From QAND01 sp003150225 (GTDB lineage: Bacteria > Bacillota > Clostridia > Christensenellales > QAND01): 64,000 nucleotides of DNA. The stretch is taken from NCBI RefSeq assembly GCF_044357945.1, contig NZ_CP076563.1:310001-374000 (forward strand), given 5' to 3'. The position numbers were made by a program, and so were the translations under genes. The notes under the pieces are model-generated. The model made no database searches. It saw nothing but the letters and a program-made list of their open reading frames with translations, and was not told where the DNA came from. Positions within the stretch are counted from its first letter, which is position 1; each line of letters opens with the position of its first letter. Below, one piece after another: positions 37,857 to 46,994 of the stretch.

Positions 37857-38549
37857 ATGTCTCAAAAAGGATACGAGCGGCTGCAGGAAAAGCTGGGATA
37901 CCGTTTTTCCGATGTGGAGACCCTGAAGCGGGCATTGACCCACAGCAGCTTTGACGGCGATAAGTTTCATAATAACCAGCGTTTGGAGTACCTGGGAGAC
38001 GCGGTACTCCAGTTGATCATCAGCGACGAGCTTTTTAAGGTGGAAACCTTTTCCGAGGGACAAATGACCCGCTTGCGGTCTTTGATCGTCCGGGAGGAGG
38101 CGCTGTACGCCGCGGCCAAGGAGTTTGGCCTTGGGAACATGCTGATCCTGGGCAAAGGCGAGGAGCTTTCGGGGGGGAGGGACAAGCCCTCCATCCTGGC
38201 TGACGCCATGGAGGCGGTCATCGGCGCCGTGTACTTTGACGGCGGTCTGGAGGCCGCCAAGGAGGCCGTTCTGCTGCTGATGGACAATGCCATTGAATCC
38301 GCGCTCATGGCGGAAACCGACGTGGACGATAAGACCCTTCTGCAGCATCTGTGCGCTACTACCTTTGGAGAGGACGTCCACTACGAGACCATTGCCAGCG
38401 AAGGACCGCCCCACCGGCGGCTGTTTACCGTTTTGGCCAAGGTGGGGGAGCGAAAGCTTGCTACCGGCCATGGATACAGTAAAAAGCGAGGCGAGATGGA
38501 GGCCGCGCATAGGAGCCTGGCGTTGCTAAAGGAACAGGGAATAGGATAA
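37857..38549 (+). CDS. rnc: Ribonuclease III
   Basis: Cuts double-stranded RNA in rRNA precursors and mRNAs. The 230-aa protein has the catalytic RNase III domain with the signature NNQRLEYLGDAVLQL (metal-binding Glu and Asp) and DAMEAVIGAVYFDGG. The C-terminal dsRNA-binding domain (about 155-228) includes KTLLQHL and the GYSKKRGEMEAAHRSLALL end. It stands before smc, as in most Bacillota. No acpP gene lies between plsX and rnc. Confidence 0.96.
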   Translation: MSQKGYERLQEKLGYRFSDVETLKRALTHSSFDGDKFHNNQRLEYLGDAVLQLIISDELFKVETFSEGQMTRLRSLIVREEALYAAAKEFGLGNMLILGKGEELSGGRDKPSILADAMEAVIGAVYFDGGLEAAKEAVLLLMDNAIESALMAETDVDDKTLLQHLCATTFGEDVHYETIASEGPPHRRLFTVLAKVGERKLATGHGYSKKRGEMEAAHRSLALLKEQGIG

Positions 38550-38577
38550 TCCGTAGCTTATAATGGGGGGGATCGCG

Positions 38578-38922
38578 ATGCGGAGTGGGAAATTGCTTGG
38601 CGTAATGTTGGGGTTACTGCTCCTGCTCGCTGGCTGCGGCGCTTCTCGGACAGAACACAGCGGTTTGACGCTGAGCCGAGTTCGGGAACTGGCGCAAAAG
38701 GAGGCGGCGCCTACTTGGTCGGATTTTTCCGAATACCAGGGACAGGAGACGGGTTCCGGCCTCTATATCATGGTGTATCCGCTGGACGACGCGGACTATT
38801 CCGTTTGGGTCGGCGGCGCTAATTCGGAGGAAGCGCCCATGTATGTCCGCCTGGTGCGCGACGATGATTTGGACGATTACATCGACCTTGGCTGCGGAGA
38901 CATGGATGAATTTTTGAACTAG
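38578..38922 (+). CDS. Small lipoprotein of unknown function
   Basis: A 114-aa protein with a lipoprotein signal (MRSGKLLGVMLGLLLLLAGCG; lipobox LAGC, cysteine near residue 20) followed by an acidic secreted domain with a YIMVYPLDDADYSVWVGGA segment and a D/E-rich end. No family is recognised. ATG 38578 follows GGGGGGA; a longer start at 38563 would disrupt the signal. It lies between rnc and smc, a position normally without an extra gene. Confidence 0.75.
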   Translation: MRSGKLLGVMLGLLLLLAGCGASRTEHSGLTLSRVRELAQKEAAPTWSDFSEYQGQETGSGLYIMVYPLDDADYSVWVGGANSEEAPMYVRLVRDDDLDDYIDLGCGDMDEFLN

Positions 38923-38977
38923 GCTGCCTGCCCGGCATCAACCGGGCGGTGGGCTGTTGATTTGTGGAGGTTCGGGT

Positions 38978-41900
38978 TTGCATCTAAAAGGGATCGAAAT
39001 TCAGGGCTTTAAGTCCTTTGGGGACAAGGCCCACATCGAGTTCAGCCCCGGCATTACCGCCATTGTGGGGCCCAACGGCAGCGGCAAGAGCAATGTGGCC
39101 GATGCCGTTCGCTGGGTTTTGGGGGAACAATCCGCCCGGGCACTGCGGGGCGCCAAGATGGAAGATATCATCTTCTCCGGCACTAAGGAGCGCAAGCCCC
39201 TCTCCTTTTGCGAGGTAGTACTCACCTTTGACAACGCCGATGGCGGCCTGCCCCTAGAGTATACCGAGGTGGCGGTTTCCCGGCGGCTGTATCGCAGTGG
39301 GGAAAGCGAATACGCGATCAATCGTTCTCCCTGTCGGATGCGGGATATCCTGTCCCTGTTCTATGACACTGGAGTGGGCCGGGATGGGTACAGCATCATC
39401 GGTCAGGGCAAGATCGAGGAGATCCTTTCCCAGAAAGGGGAGGAGCGCCGAGCCGCCTTTGAGGAAGCGGCGGGCGTCATGAAATACAAGGTCAACAAGC
39501 AGGAAGCGCAGCGGAAGCTGGCCAATGTGGAAAACAGCATGGTGCGGGTGGCGGATATCATGGCCGAGCTGGAAGGCAATTTAGAGCCCCTTTTTCAGCA
39601 GTCCCAAGCCGCCCGTGAGTTTTTAGAGCTGCAAAGCCGGCTTCGTGAACTGGATATCACTTTGTTTGCGGATCAATATGAGCGCAATACCGGACGGGTG
39701 CGGAAGCTGGAGGAGGAAATTCAAAGTCTTGAGCGTCTGGGCGCAGAGGCCAAGGATCGGGAAACCGCGCTCCGGGAGGAGGAGGATCTCCACCGGGAAA
39801 AGCTTGCTCTGATGGACGGCCTGTTGGAGACCGCCCAGGAGAAGCGGTTTCAGCTGGCCCAAGCGGCCAGCGCCGCTCAGCGGGAGCAGGAGCTTGCCGC
39901 TCAGCGGCACGCGACATTGGAGGAGACCCTCAACCGCTTGGAGGGAGAAGCGGAGCGGGATCGCCTGCTCTTGGAGGGGGTAGAACAGGCGCTGGGGGCT
40001 CTATCCGGCACCAAGGAAGCCGATACCCAGGGACTTCAGACCCAGTTGGACGCCCTTATTTTGCAGCGTGAGGAGATCCGCAACCGGCTATCGGACCTGG
40101 AGGCGCGCCTGGATCGGGAAAAACAGGCTCATTTGGACGCCCTTGCGAAGGAAGGGGAAAAGAAATCCATTCTGGCACGCCAGGCCGCCATTTTAGAGCA
40201 GGCGGGCGTTCGCTTGGCGCAGATCAACCAGGCCTTGGATCAGCAGGATGCGGAGCGAAATCAGCTTATGGAGGAGCAAAGCGGCGTCCGGTGGGAGCGA
40301 GAGGCTGCCGGAGCGGAATTGGAGCGGCTCCGCTCTGCCCGGGAGGCTTTGGTCAGCCGGGAAGCCGCGCTGCGGGAGCGGCTCCAGACGGCGGACACGG
40401 CCATCGCCCAGGAGGCGGAAAAAGCCCGGGCGGCGGACCACCGGGCGACCATTCAACGGGATCTCAAACGCAATTATGAGGGATACAGCCAGACGGTACG
40501 GCTACTCATGCAGGACGTCAAAGAAAAGGGACAACCGGTTTCCCGAGGGGTCTATGGCCCGGTAGGGGATTTGATCAAAACTGAGGCTCAGTATGAAAAG
40601 GCCATCGGACAGGCGTTATCCGCCGCCGCTCAGAATATCGTGGCGGAGGACGAGGCCACCGGCAAGGCATTGATCGCTCATCTACGGCGTATGGATTATG
40701 GCCGGGCTACCTTCCTGCCCCTAGCGGCTCTCAGGCCGCGAACCTTTGGTGGGGAGATCTCCCGCTATCTGTCCATGGACGGAGCCATCGGCCCTGCTAT
40801 GGATCTGGTACGGTTTGATCCCGCTATCGTTCGAGCGGTAGAATACCTTTTGGGCCGGACCCTCATCGTACGGGATATGGACGCTGGCATTGCCATTGCC
40901 CGGGCGGCGGGAAATAGCTTTCGATGTGTCACCCTGCTGGGGGATATTCTGAACCCAGGCGGCACCATGACGGGGGGCAGCAATCGGGATCGAGGATTTC
41001 TTTCCCGGGACCGTCTCATCGCAGAGGCGGAACAGCAGCGGGACGAATGTCTTTATCGTGTGGAAAGCTATCAGGCAAAGCGACAGGAGCTGGCTGCGGA
41101 ACAGCACAAGGCCGCTCAGGAATTGGAAGCCCTTTCCGCAGGGCTGCAGGACGGCCGAGTCCTGGAAGCACAGATCTTGGAGAAGGCCGACGCCATTGCC
41201 TATCAATTGGAACGGGTGGATCAGGAAACGGCCCGGCTGGCTACGGAGCGCCAGCGGATTGCTGTGATGATGGAGGAAGCGGCTCCCAAGGAGGAACAGG
41301 ATCACCGAGATGTGGAGGCTCTGGCCCAAGAGGTTTTGGAACTGACACGGCAGGTAGCGGCGCTTCGCCAGGAGGCCGAAGGGGTGGAAGGCGAAATCGT
41401 TACCCGGCAGGTAAATCTTTCTGCGCTCTTGGGAGAGCGCTCCGCCGCTGAAAAGGAGCGGGGAAGGCTCACCCGGGAAAGGGATCGTTTGGTCTCCGCC
41501 ATCGCGGCAGGCCGGGAGTCCCTAAAGGTGGCGAAACAGGAGCTTGCTCTCTTGGAGGAAAGGACCGCGGATCGGCAGAGGGCCAAGGACAGCGCCAACA
41601 CCCAGATGTCGGAAAATGACGCTGCTTTGGAGCAGCTGAGCCGGGAGCGCCAGCGGCTGGATATTTTGATCCGAGAGGCTTTGGCCCATCGCGAGGAGAT
41701 CGCTGGAGCCGCCGCAGAAAACCGGGATCGCCGGTATCGGATGGGAAATCAGCGGGAACGTCTGCTGGCGGAAACAGAGGCTTTGGAGACCCGCATGTGG
41801 AACGATTACCAAATAACCTTTGCCATGGCTCAGGAGAGCCGGCTGGAGATCAAGACATCGGCGGCGGTGGCAGAGGCCGGCTCCATCCGTAACCGCATGG

Positions 41901-42508
41901 CGGAGATGGGGACGGTGAATCCCGGCGCCATTGAGGAGTACAACCGGGTGCGGGAACGGTACGATTTTCTCACTGAGCAGAATGCAGACCTTCTCAAGGC
42001 CAAGGAGGATCTGCAGCGTCTTATTGATGATCTCATGGGGGAGATGCAGGAACGGTTTATCGGCCAGTTCCAGATCATCAACCAGAACTTCCAGCGCACA
42101 TTCCAGGCTCTTTTTAAGGGTGGAGAAGCCCGTTTGGAGCTATCCGATGAAAACAACGCTATGGAGTGCAACATCGAGATCATCGCTCAGCCGCCGGGAA
42201 AGCGGCTTCAGAACATCTCCCTTTTGTCGGGTGGGGAGCGGGCGCTGACGGCCATTGCCATCCTGTTTGCCATGCTGGACTTAAAGGCCACGCCCTTCTG
42301 TATCCTGGATGAGATCGAGACCGCCCTGGATGATGAAAATCTCCGGCTGTTCGCCGATTACCTGGGCAATTACGCGCAGAAAACCCAGTTTATTGCCATC
42401 ACCCACCGGCGGCCTACCATGGAGGCCGCAAGCGCCCTTTACGGGGTTACCATGGAGGAAAAGGGCGTCAGCAAGTTGGTATCCGTCCGCTTTGAGGACG
42501 TGGGATAG
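38978..42508 (+). CDS. smc: Chromosome segregation protein SMC
   Basis: The 1176-aa ATPase of the condensin-like SMC complex, which loads at ParB/parS and organises the chromosome. The N-terminal Walker A GPNGSGKSNV is at residues 31-40. Two long coiled coils (about 165-500 and 680-1000) flank a hinge with a GAVYGPVGDLI-type region (here RGVYGPVGDLIKTEAQYEKAIGQAL, then NPGGTMTGGS). The C-terminal signature LLSGGERALTAIA and Walker B FCILDEIETALDDENL are present. TTG 38978 has GGAGG 7 nt upstream and gives the conserved start MHLKGIEIQGFKSFGDK. ScpA and ScpB are not in the window. Confidence 0.97.
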   Translation: MHLKGIEIQGFKSFGDKAHIEFSPGITAIVGPNGSGKSNVADAVRWVLGEQSARALRGAKMEDIIFSGTKERKPLSFCEVVLTFDNADGGLPLEYTEVAVSRRLYRSGESEYAINRSPCRMRDILSLFYDTGVGRDGYSIIGQGKIEEILSQKGEERRAAFEEAAGVMKYKVNKQEAQRKLANVENSMVRVADIMAELEGNLEPLFQQSQAAREFLELQSRLRELDITLFADQYERNTGRVRKLEEEIQSLERLGAEAKDRETALREEEDLHREKLALMDGLLETAQEKRFQLAQAASAAQREQELAAQRHATLEETLNRLEGEAERDRLLLEGVEQALGALSGTKEADTQGLQTQLDALILQREEIRNRLSDLEARLDREKQAHLDALAKEGEKKSILARQAAILEQAGVRLAQINQALDQQDAERNQLMEEQSGVRWEREAAGAELERLRSAREALVSREAALRERLQTADTAIAQEAEKARAADHRATIQRDLKRNYEGYSQTVRLLMQDVKEKGQPVSRGVYGPVGDLIKTEAQYEKAIGQALSAAAQNIVAEDEATGKALIAHLRRMDYGRATFLPLAALRPRTFGGEISRYLSMDGAIGPAMDLVRFDPAIVRAVEYLLGRTLIVRDMDAGIAIARAAGNSFRCVTLLGDILNPGGTMTGGSNRDRGFLSRDRLIAEAEQQRDECLYRVESYQAKRQELAAEQHKAAQELEALSAGLQDGRVLEAQILEKADAIAYQLERVDQETARLATERQRIAVMMEEAAPKEEQDHRDVEALAQEVLELTRQVAALRQEAEGVEGEIVTRQVNLSALLGERSAAEKERGRLTRERDRLVSAIAAGRESLKVAKQELALLEERTADRQRAKDSANTQMSENDAALEQLSRERQRLDILIREALAHREEIAGAAAENRDRRYRMGNQRERLLAETEALETRMWNDYQITFAMAQESRLEIKTSAAVAEAGSIRNRMAEMGTVNPGAIEEYNRVRERYDFLTEQNADLLKAKEDLQRLIDDLMGEMQERFIGQFQIINQNFQRTFQALFKGGEARLELSDENNAMECNIEIIAQPPGKRLQNISLLSGGERALTAIAILFAMLDLKATPFCILDEIETALDDENLRLFADYLGNYAQKTQFIAITHRRPTMEAASALYGVTMEEKGVSKLVSVRFEDVG

Positions 42509-42519
42509 GAGGAACGCAT

Positions 42520-43389
42520 ATGCTGCAAAACACCAAGTCCGGGTTATTGAAGCGCCTGGCCCGTTTCTTCACGGGGGCGCTATCCGACGATTTCTATGAT
42601 GAGCTGGAGGAGGCGCTGATCCTCTGCGACGTGGGAGCTGAAACCACCATCCATGTGGTGGATACCCTGCGGGAGCGGGTCAAGGAAAAGGGCATCAAGG
42701 ACGCCCAGAAGGCCAAGGAGGAACTGGTGGAGATCATCACCGAGGTGCTGACCCCTGCGGGCGCTGATCCCAATTTCCACTACCCCCTATTATTGCTGGT
42801 GGTTGGAGTGAATGGAGCGGGGAAGACCACCGCCATCGGCCGTCTGGCCCACCGGTTTACCCAGCAGGGAAAGCGGGTTTTACTTTGCGCGGGGGATACC
42901 TTCCGGGCTGCCGCCATCGAGCAACTCGACATGTGGGCCGGACGCGCAGGAGTACAGATCATCAAAAGCACCATGGGAGCGGATCCTGCGGCGGTGGTGT
43001 ATGATTCCATCATGGCGGCCAAGGCCAGGGGCACCGATGTAATCCTCTGCGATACCGCCGGCCGGCTGCAGAACAAGAAAAACCTGATGGATGAGTTGGG
43101 GAAGATCACCCGGGTGGCGAAGCGAGAGTTTGAGGGGGAAATCAAGACCCTTCTGGTGCTGGACGCCAACACCGGTCAGAATGGGATTTCCCAGGCAAAG
43201 GAGTTTGGTCAAGTAGCCCAGGTGGACGGCATGATGATTACCAAACTGGATGGCACCGCTAAGGGAGGCGTAGCCTTGGCTGTGGCCCATGAGCTCAAGT
43301 ATCCGGTGTGGTATTGCGGCATAGGGGAACGGATGGAGGACATGGAGGCCTTTGATCCCCGGAAGTTCGCCCGGGAAATGATTGGATAA
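42520..43389 (+). CDS. ftsY: Signal recognition particle receptor FtsY
   Basis: A membrane-associated GTPase that receives ribosome-SRP complexes for co-translational insertion. The 289-aa protein has a short N domain (LSDDFYDELEEALILCDVG), then the G domain with VVGVNGAGKTTAIGRLA (P loop), CAGDTFRAAAIEQL, CDTAGRLQNKKNLMDEL, MITKLDGTAKGG and the final GIGERMEDMEAFDPRKFAREMIG. The acidic membrane-binding A domain is absent, as in many Bacillota. It lies 11 bp after smc, and a terminator follows. Confidence 0.97.
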   Translation: MLQNTKSGLLKRLARFFTGALSDDFYDELEEALILCDVGAETTIHVVDTLRERVKEKGIKDAQKAKEELVEIITEVLTPAGADPNFHYPLLLLVVGVNGAGKTTAIGRLAHRFTQQGKRVLLCAGDTFRAAAIEQLDMWAGRAGVQIIKSTMGADPAAVVYDSIMAAKARGTDVILCDTAGRLQNKKNLMDELGKITRVAKREFEGEIKTLLVLDANTGQNGISQAKEFGQVAQVDGMMITKLDGTAKGGVALAVAHELKYPVWYCGIGERMEDMEAFDPRKFAREMIG

Positions 43390-43404
43390 CGCCAAGAATC
43401 CAAT

Positions 43405-43430
43405 AAAGGCGCGGGTTTCCGCGCCTTTTT
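43405..43430 (+). terminator. Terminator after ftsY
   Basis: A perfect 10-bp stem (AAAGGCGCGG 43405-43414 with CCGCGCCTTT 43419-43428) is followed by T residues. It ends the rnc-smc-ftsY transcript just before the ylxM promoter. Confidence 0.93.
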
Positions 43431-43433
43431 CTA

Positions 43434-43462
43434 TTGACAAAGCCGCTGGCGAATGGTAGACT
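43434..43462 (+). promoter_or_regulatory. Promoter of the ylxM-ffh operon
   Basis: TTGACA (43434-43439), 17-bp spacer, TAGACT (43457-43462). It begins within a few bases of the ftsY terminator. Confidence 0.8.
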
Positions 43463-43502
43463 TCACAAGGTGTAAAGCACAATCCCTTTACAGGAAGGCA
43501 AG

Positions 43503-43829
43503 ATGGAAGAACGTATTTGGACCGGCTTATTGTTGGATTTTTATGGCGGGCTCTTGACGGAGCATCAGCGCAGCACCCTGGAATTATACCTCATGGAGGA
43601 TCTTTCTTTGGGGGAGATTGGGGAACAGCTGGGCATCACCCGCCAGGGAGTCCGGGACGCCATCGTGCGGGGGGAAGCGGCTTTGCGAAAGGCGGAAGAA
43701 AACGCCGGTATCGTGGCGCGGTACCTCACCTTCCGGGAGCGGATGGAGGAGGTTCGGCGTTTGGCCCAGGGGCAGGAAACGCTGCTTCGGGAACTGGACG
43801 CAGCGATGGAAATTTGGGAGGGTGACTGA
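43503..43829 (+). CDS. ylxM: YlxM/UPF0122 helix-turn-helix protein
   Basis: A 108-aa protein with a sigma-factor region-4-like HTH (LTEHQRSTLELYLMEDLSLGEIGEQLGITRQGVRDAIVRGEAAL). It is encoded in front of ffh in Bacillota and stimulates SRP GTPase activity in studied streptococci. DNA binding is predicted from the fold only. AGGAAGGCAAG lies upstream of the ATG. The stop shares one base with the ffh start, giving tight coupling with its functional partner. Confidence 0.93.
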   Translation: MEERIWTGLLLDFYGGLLTEHQRSTLELYLMEDLSLGEIGEQLGITRQGVRDAIVRGEAALRKAEENAGIVARYLTFRERMEEVRRLAQGQETLLRELDAAMEIWEGD

Positions 43830-45148
43830 TGGCCTTTGAAGGATTGTCCGAAAAACTATCCAAAGTCTTTAAAAAGCTCTCCAACCGGGGCATGCTCCGG
43901 GAATCCGACGTCAAAGAGGCTATGCGGGAGGTTCGCCTGGCCCTTTTGGAGGCGGATGTAAACTTTAAGATCGCCAAGGAGTTTGTGGCTAAGGTATCCG
44001 AAAAGGCGGTGGGAGAGGAGGTTCTCCGCAGCCTGACCCCAGGACAGCAGGTGGTGAAGATCGTCCATGAGGAGCTCACCTCCATGATGGGCGGGGAAAA
44101 CGCTAAACTGGCGGTCGCAAGCAAGCCCCCCACGATCATCGTGTTGTGCGGTCTCCAGGGCGCTGGCAAAACCACCTTTGCGGCAAAGCTGGCTTTGTAC
44201 CTGAAAAAGCGGGGGAAAAAGCCTTTGTTGGCCGCTTGCGATATCTACCGCCCGGCGGCGGTGGAGCAGCTGATGACCGTGGGAAAGGCGGCCGAGGTGC
44301 CGGTATACTCCATTGAGGGGGGAAAACCGGTGCAGATCGCCCAGGGCGCTGTGAAACACGCCCGGGACGAGCTCTTGGATACCGTGATCGTGGATACCGC
44401 GGGCCGGACCCATATTGACGCGGATATGATGGAGGAGATCCAAGCCGTATGCTCCGCCCTCAATCCCGCTGAGGTACTGCTGGTGGTGGACGCTATGACG
44501 GGCCAGGAGGCGGTAAATATCGCCTCTTCCTTTGATCAGTCGGTGGCTCTAAGCGGAATCGTGCTTACCAAGCTGGACGGCGACACCCGGGGCGGAGCGG
44601 CCCTCTCCATGCGGGCGGTGACGGGAAAACCCATCAAGTTTGCCAGCGTTGGAGAGAAGCTGGAGGATGTGGAGGTGTTCCATCCCGACCGGATGGCATC
44701 CCGGATCCTGGGCATGGGGGATGTCCTGTCCCTCATCGAAAAGGCCCAAGAGTCCTTCGACATGGAGCAGGCGAAAAAGCTGGAGGAAAAGCTCCGTAAG
44801 AATGAATTTACCCTCAATGATTTTCTGGACCAGATGGCTCAGATTCGCAATATGGGCGGCGCCGAGCAGATCATGAGCATGATGCCCGGTATGGGCAAAA
44901 TGAAGGTGCCCAACCAGGAGCTGGATCAAAAACGCATGGCCCGCATGGAGGCGGTGGTTCGCTCCATGACGGAGCAGGAGCGGCTCCGGCCCGAGATCAT
45001 CAACGCTTCTCGCAAACGGCGGATTGCCAGAGGCTGCGGCCAACAGGTCAGCGATGTAAACCGGCTGCTCAACCAGTATGAGTCCATCCGCAAGATGGTT
45101 CGGATGATGAAGGGCGGCAGAAAAGGCGGTTTTAAACTGCCCTTCTAG
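43829..45148 (+). CDS. ffh: Signal recognition particle protein Ffh
   Basis: The GTPase subunit of SRP that binds signal peptides and 4.5S/6S-type SRP RNA. The 439-aa protein has an N domain, a G domain (GLQGAGKTTFAAKLALYL, DIYRPAAVEQL, DTAGRTHIDADMMEE, LTKLDGDTRGGAALS) and a methionine-rich M domain at 320-439 (MSMMPGMGKMKV..., RMEAVVRSMTEQERLRPEIINASRKRRIARGCG). It shares one base with ylxM. The SRP RNA gene is not in the window. It is followed by rpsP, as in most Bacillota. Confidence 0.97.
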   Translation: MAFEGLSEKLSKVFKKLSNRGMLRESDVKEAMREVRLALLEADVNFKIAKEFVAKVSEKAVGEEVLRSLTPGQQVVKIVHEELTSMMGGENAKLAVASKPPTIIVLCGLQGAGKTTFAAKLALYLKKRGKKPLLAACDIYRPAAVEQLMTVGKAAEVPVYSIEGGKPVQIAQGAVKHARDELLDTVIVDTAGRTHIDADMMEEIQAVCSALNPAEVLLVVDAMTGQEAVNIASSFDQSVALSGIVLTKLDGDTRGGAALSMRAVTGKPIKFASVGEKLEDVEVFHPDRMASRILGMGDVLSLIEKAQESFDMEQAKKLEEKLRKNEFTLNDFLDQMAQIRNMGGAEQIMSMMPGMGKMKVPNQELDQKRMARMEAVVRSMTEQERLRPEIINASRKRRIARGCGQQVSDVNRLLNQYESIRKMVRMMKGGRKGGFKLPF

Positions 45149-45197
45149 GGCGGTTTGACATAATTCAACCAAGGAACAACGATAAGGAGGAACTAGT

Positions 45198-45443
45198 ATG
45201 GCAGTCAAAATAAGGCTAAAGAGGATGGGCGCAAAGAAAGCTCCTTTCTACCGGGTTGTGGTGGCGGACAGCCGCACCCCCAGGGATGGCCGGTTCATCG
45301 AAGAAATTGGGTATTATAACCCTCTCACCGATCCCGCCGACATCAAGATCGACGTGGAGCGGGCCCAGTATTGGGTGAAGAACGGCGCGCAGCCCTCCGA
45401 CACCGTTCGGGCCATTCTGAAGAAGAGCGGCGCCATCAGCTAA
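45198..45443 (+). CDS. rpsP: 30S ribosomal protein S16
   Basis: An 81-aa ribosomal protein with the canonical AVKIRLKRMGAKKAPFYRVVVADSRTPRDGRFIEEIGYYNPL start and a WVKNGAQPSDTVRAIL end. AAGGAGGA precedes the ATG at 8 nt. It heads the translation-related run rpsP-khpA-rimM-trmD-rplS. Confidence 0.98.
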   Translation: MAVKIRLKRMGAKKAPFYRVVVADSRTPRDGRFIEEIGYYNPLTDPADIKIDVERAQYWVKNGAQPSDTVRAILKKSGAIS

Positions 45444-45453
45444 GGGGCACACT

Positions 45454-45687
45454 ATGGAAGAATTAATCACCTTTATCGCCCAGAACCTGGTGGATCATCC
45501 TGAGGATGTGAAAACCGTGGTCAAGGGAACGGAGAACGATGTAACCATCGAACTCTCGGTGCATCCCGACGATATGGGCAAGATCATCGGCAAGCAGGGC
45601 CGCATGGCCAAGGCGCTGCGGACCATCGTGAAGGCGGCGGCCGTCAAGGAAGGAAAGCAGATCCATTACAATGTCGAGATCATTTAA
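45454..45687 (+). CDS. khpA: KH-domain RNA-binding protein KhpA
   Basis: A 77-aa single KH domain with the GxxG loop in GKIIGKQGRMAKALRTIVKAAA. KhpA acts with KhpB (EloR/Jag) in RNA binding and in cell-wall elongation control in studied streptococci. It lies 10 bp after rpsP, and its end overlaps rimM by 17 nt. Confidence 0.95.
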   Translation: MEELITFIAQNLVDHPEDVKTVVKGTENDVTIELSVHPDDMGKIIGKQGRMAKALRTIVKAAAVKEGKQIHYNVEII

Positions 45688-46207
45688 CGACGATTACGTC
45701 CGCATCGGGCTGATCCTAAAGCCCAAGGGGATCAAGGGAGAGCTGAAGGTACAACCCTTAACCGATGATCCGGAGCGGTACCGTGGGCTTACGGAGGGAT
45801 ACTTGGAGCACAATGGGATCATGGATCCCGTGAAGGTTTCGGTAAACCGCATTGAGCCCGACGCCGTCTATCTTTATATTGGCGGGGTGTATACCATGTC
45901 CGCGGCGGAGGAACTCCGAAACGCCTATCTGTGCGTATCCAGGGAAAACGCCGTTCAGCTGCCCGAGGGCACCTGGTTTATCCGGGACCTGACCGGCATG
46001 GCGGTCTATGTGGAGGCGGAACGCGTGGGTACCTTGACCGAGGTGCTCCAGACCGGCGGCGTGGATGTATACGTGGTGGAGAAAATCGAGGGAGGCCGGA
46101 TGCTGTTTCCCGCTCTGCGCCGGGTGATTCACCGGGTAGACGTAGAGGAGAAGCGCATGGTTTTACTGCGGGAGCCTCTTCTTGAGGTGGCGGTCCATGA
46201 GGATTAG
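45671..46207 (+). CDS. rimM: 16S rRNA processing/ribosome maturation factor RimM
   Basis: Helps assemble the 30S head by binding S19. The 178-aa protein has the N-terminal RimM domain (DDYVRIGLILKPKGIKGELKVQPLTDDPERY) and a PRC-barrel-like C-terminal domain (WFIRDLTGMAVYVEAERVGTLTEVLQTGGVDVYVVE, ending in LLREPLLEVAV). The start lies inside khpA (17-nt overlap) and the end overlaps trmD by 11 nt. It is complete. Confidence 0.95.
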   Translation: MSRSFNDDYVRIGLILKPKGIKGELKVQPLTDDPERYRGLTEGYLEHNGIMDPVKVSVNRIEPDAVYLYIGGVYTMSAAEELRNAYLCVSRENAVQLPEGTWFIRDLTGMAVYVEAERVGTLTEVLQTGGVDVYVVEKIEGGRMLFPALRRVIHRVDVEEKRMVLLREPLLEVAVHED

Positions 46208-46952
46208 CGTACTGACCTTGTTCCCCGATATGATCCGGAGCGTGGTAAACGAGAGTCTCATCGGGCGGGCCATCAAGAACGGCATTCTGGAGATTGCCGT
46301 GTACGATATCCGGGACTATGCCCAGAATAAGCACCGGCATACCGATGATTACCCCTTTGGCGGCGGCAGCGGCATGCTGATGACCCCGCAGCCCCTGTTC
46401 GATTGTATGGAAGCAGCTATGGCGGCCTGTAAGGCGAAGCCTCATCGCATCTTCCCATCCCCCCGGGGGAAGGTGTTTGACAATGACACCGCCAAGCGGC
46501 TGGCTGGCATGGAGGAGATCATTCTCCTGTGCGGCCACTATGAAGGGGTGGATGAGCGCGTGGTGGATGCCTTAATTGACGAGGAGATTTCCCTGGGGGA
46601 TTTTATCCTGACGGGAGGGGAAATCCCGGCCCTGGCCATCATCGACAGCACCGCTCGGTATGTGGAAGGGGTTTTGGGCAACGCGGCATCCACCCAGGAG
46701 GAGTCCTTTAACATGGGCCTTCTGGAGCATCCCCAATACACCCGTCCCGCCAACTTCCGGGGTATGGAGGTGCCTGAGGTGCTTCTATCGGGAAACCATA
46801 AGGAGATTCAGCGGTGGTGCCGGGAGCGGTCGTTGGAATTGACCTACCGTCTCCGACCCGATCTTCTGGAAAAGGCGGAACTGAGCCCGGCAGACCGGGC
46901 GTACTTGAATCAATTAGAAGAATATTGTCCACGGGAGGATGGCATGCTATAA
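46197..46952 (+). CDS. trmD: tRNA (guanine37-N1)-methyltransferase
   Basis: Makes m1G37 in tRNAs with G36G37, preventing +1 frameshifts. The 251-aa SPOUT enzyme begins MRISVLTLFPDMI and shows the trefoil-knot motifs SPRGKVFDNDTAKRLA, LLCGHYEGVDERV, SLGDFILTGGEIPALAIIDSTARYVEGVLG and the QYTRPANFRGMEVPEVLLSGNH stretch. ATG 46197 gives the canonical N-terminus and overlaps rimM by 11 nt. Confidence 0.97.
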   Translation: MRISVLTLFPDMIRSVVNESLIGRAIKNGILEIAVYDIRDYAQNKHRHTDDYPFGGGSGMLMTPQPLFDCMEAAMAACKAKPHRIFPSPRGKVFDNDTAKRLAGMEEIILLCGHYEGVDERVVDALIDEEISLGDFILTGGEIPALAIIDSTARYVEGVLGNAASTQEESFNMGLLEHPQYTRPANFRGMEVPEVLLSGNHKEIQRWCRERSLELTYRLRPDLLEKAELSPADRAYLNQLEEYCPREDGML

Positions 46953-46994
46953 TGCAGAGGCCGGACTTGTGGGAAAGTTTGGAGGAATAGGCAA

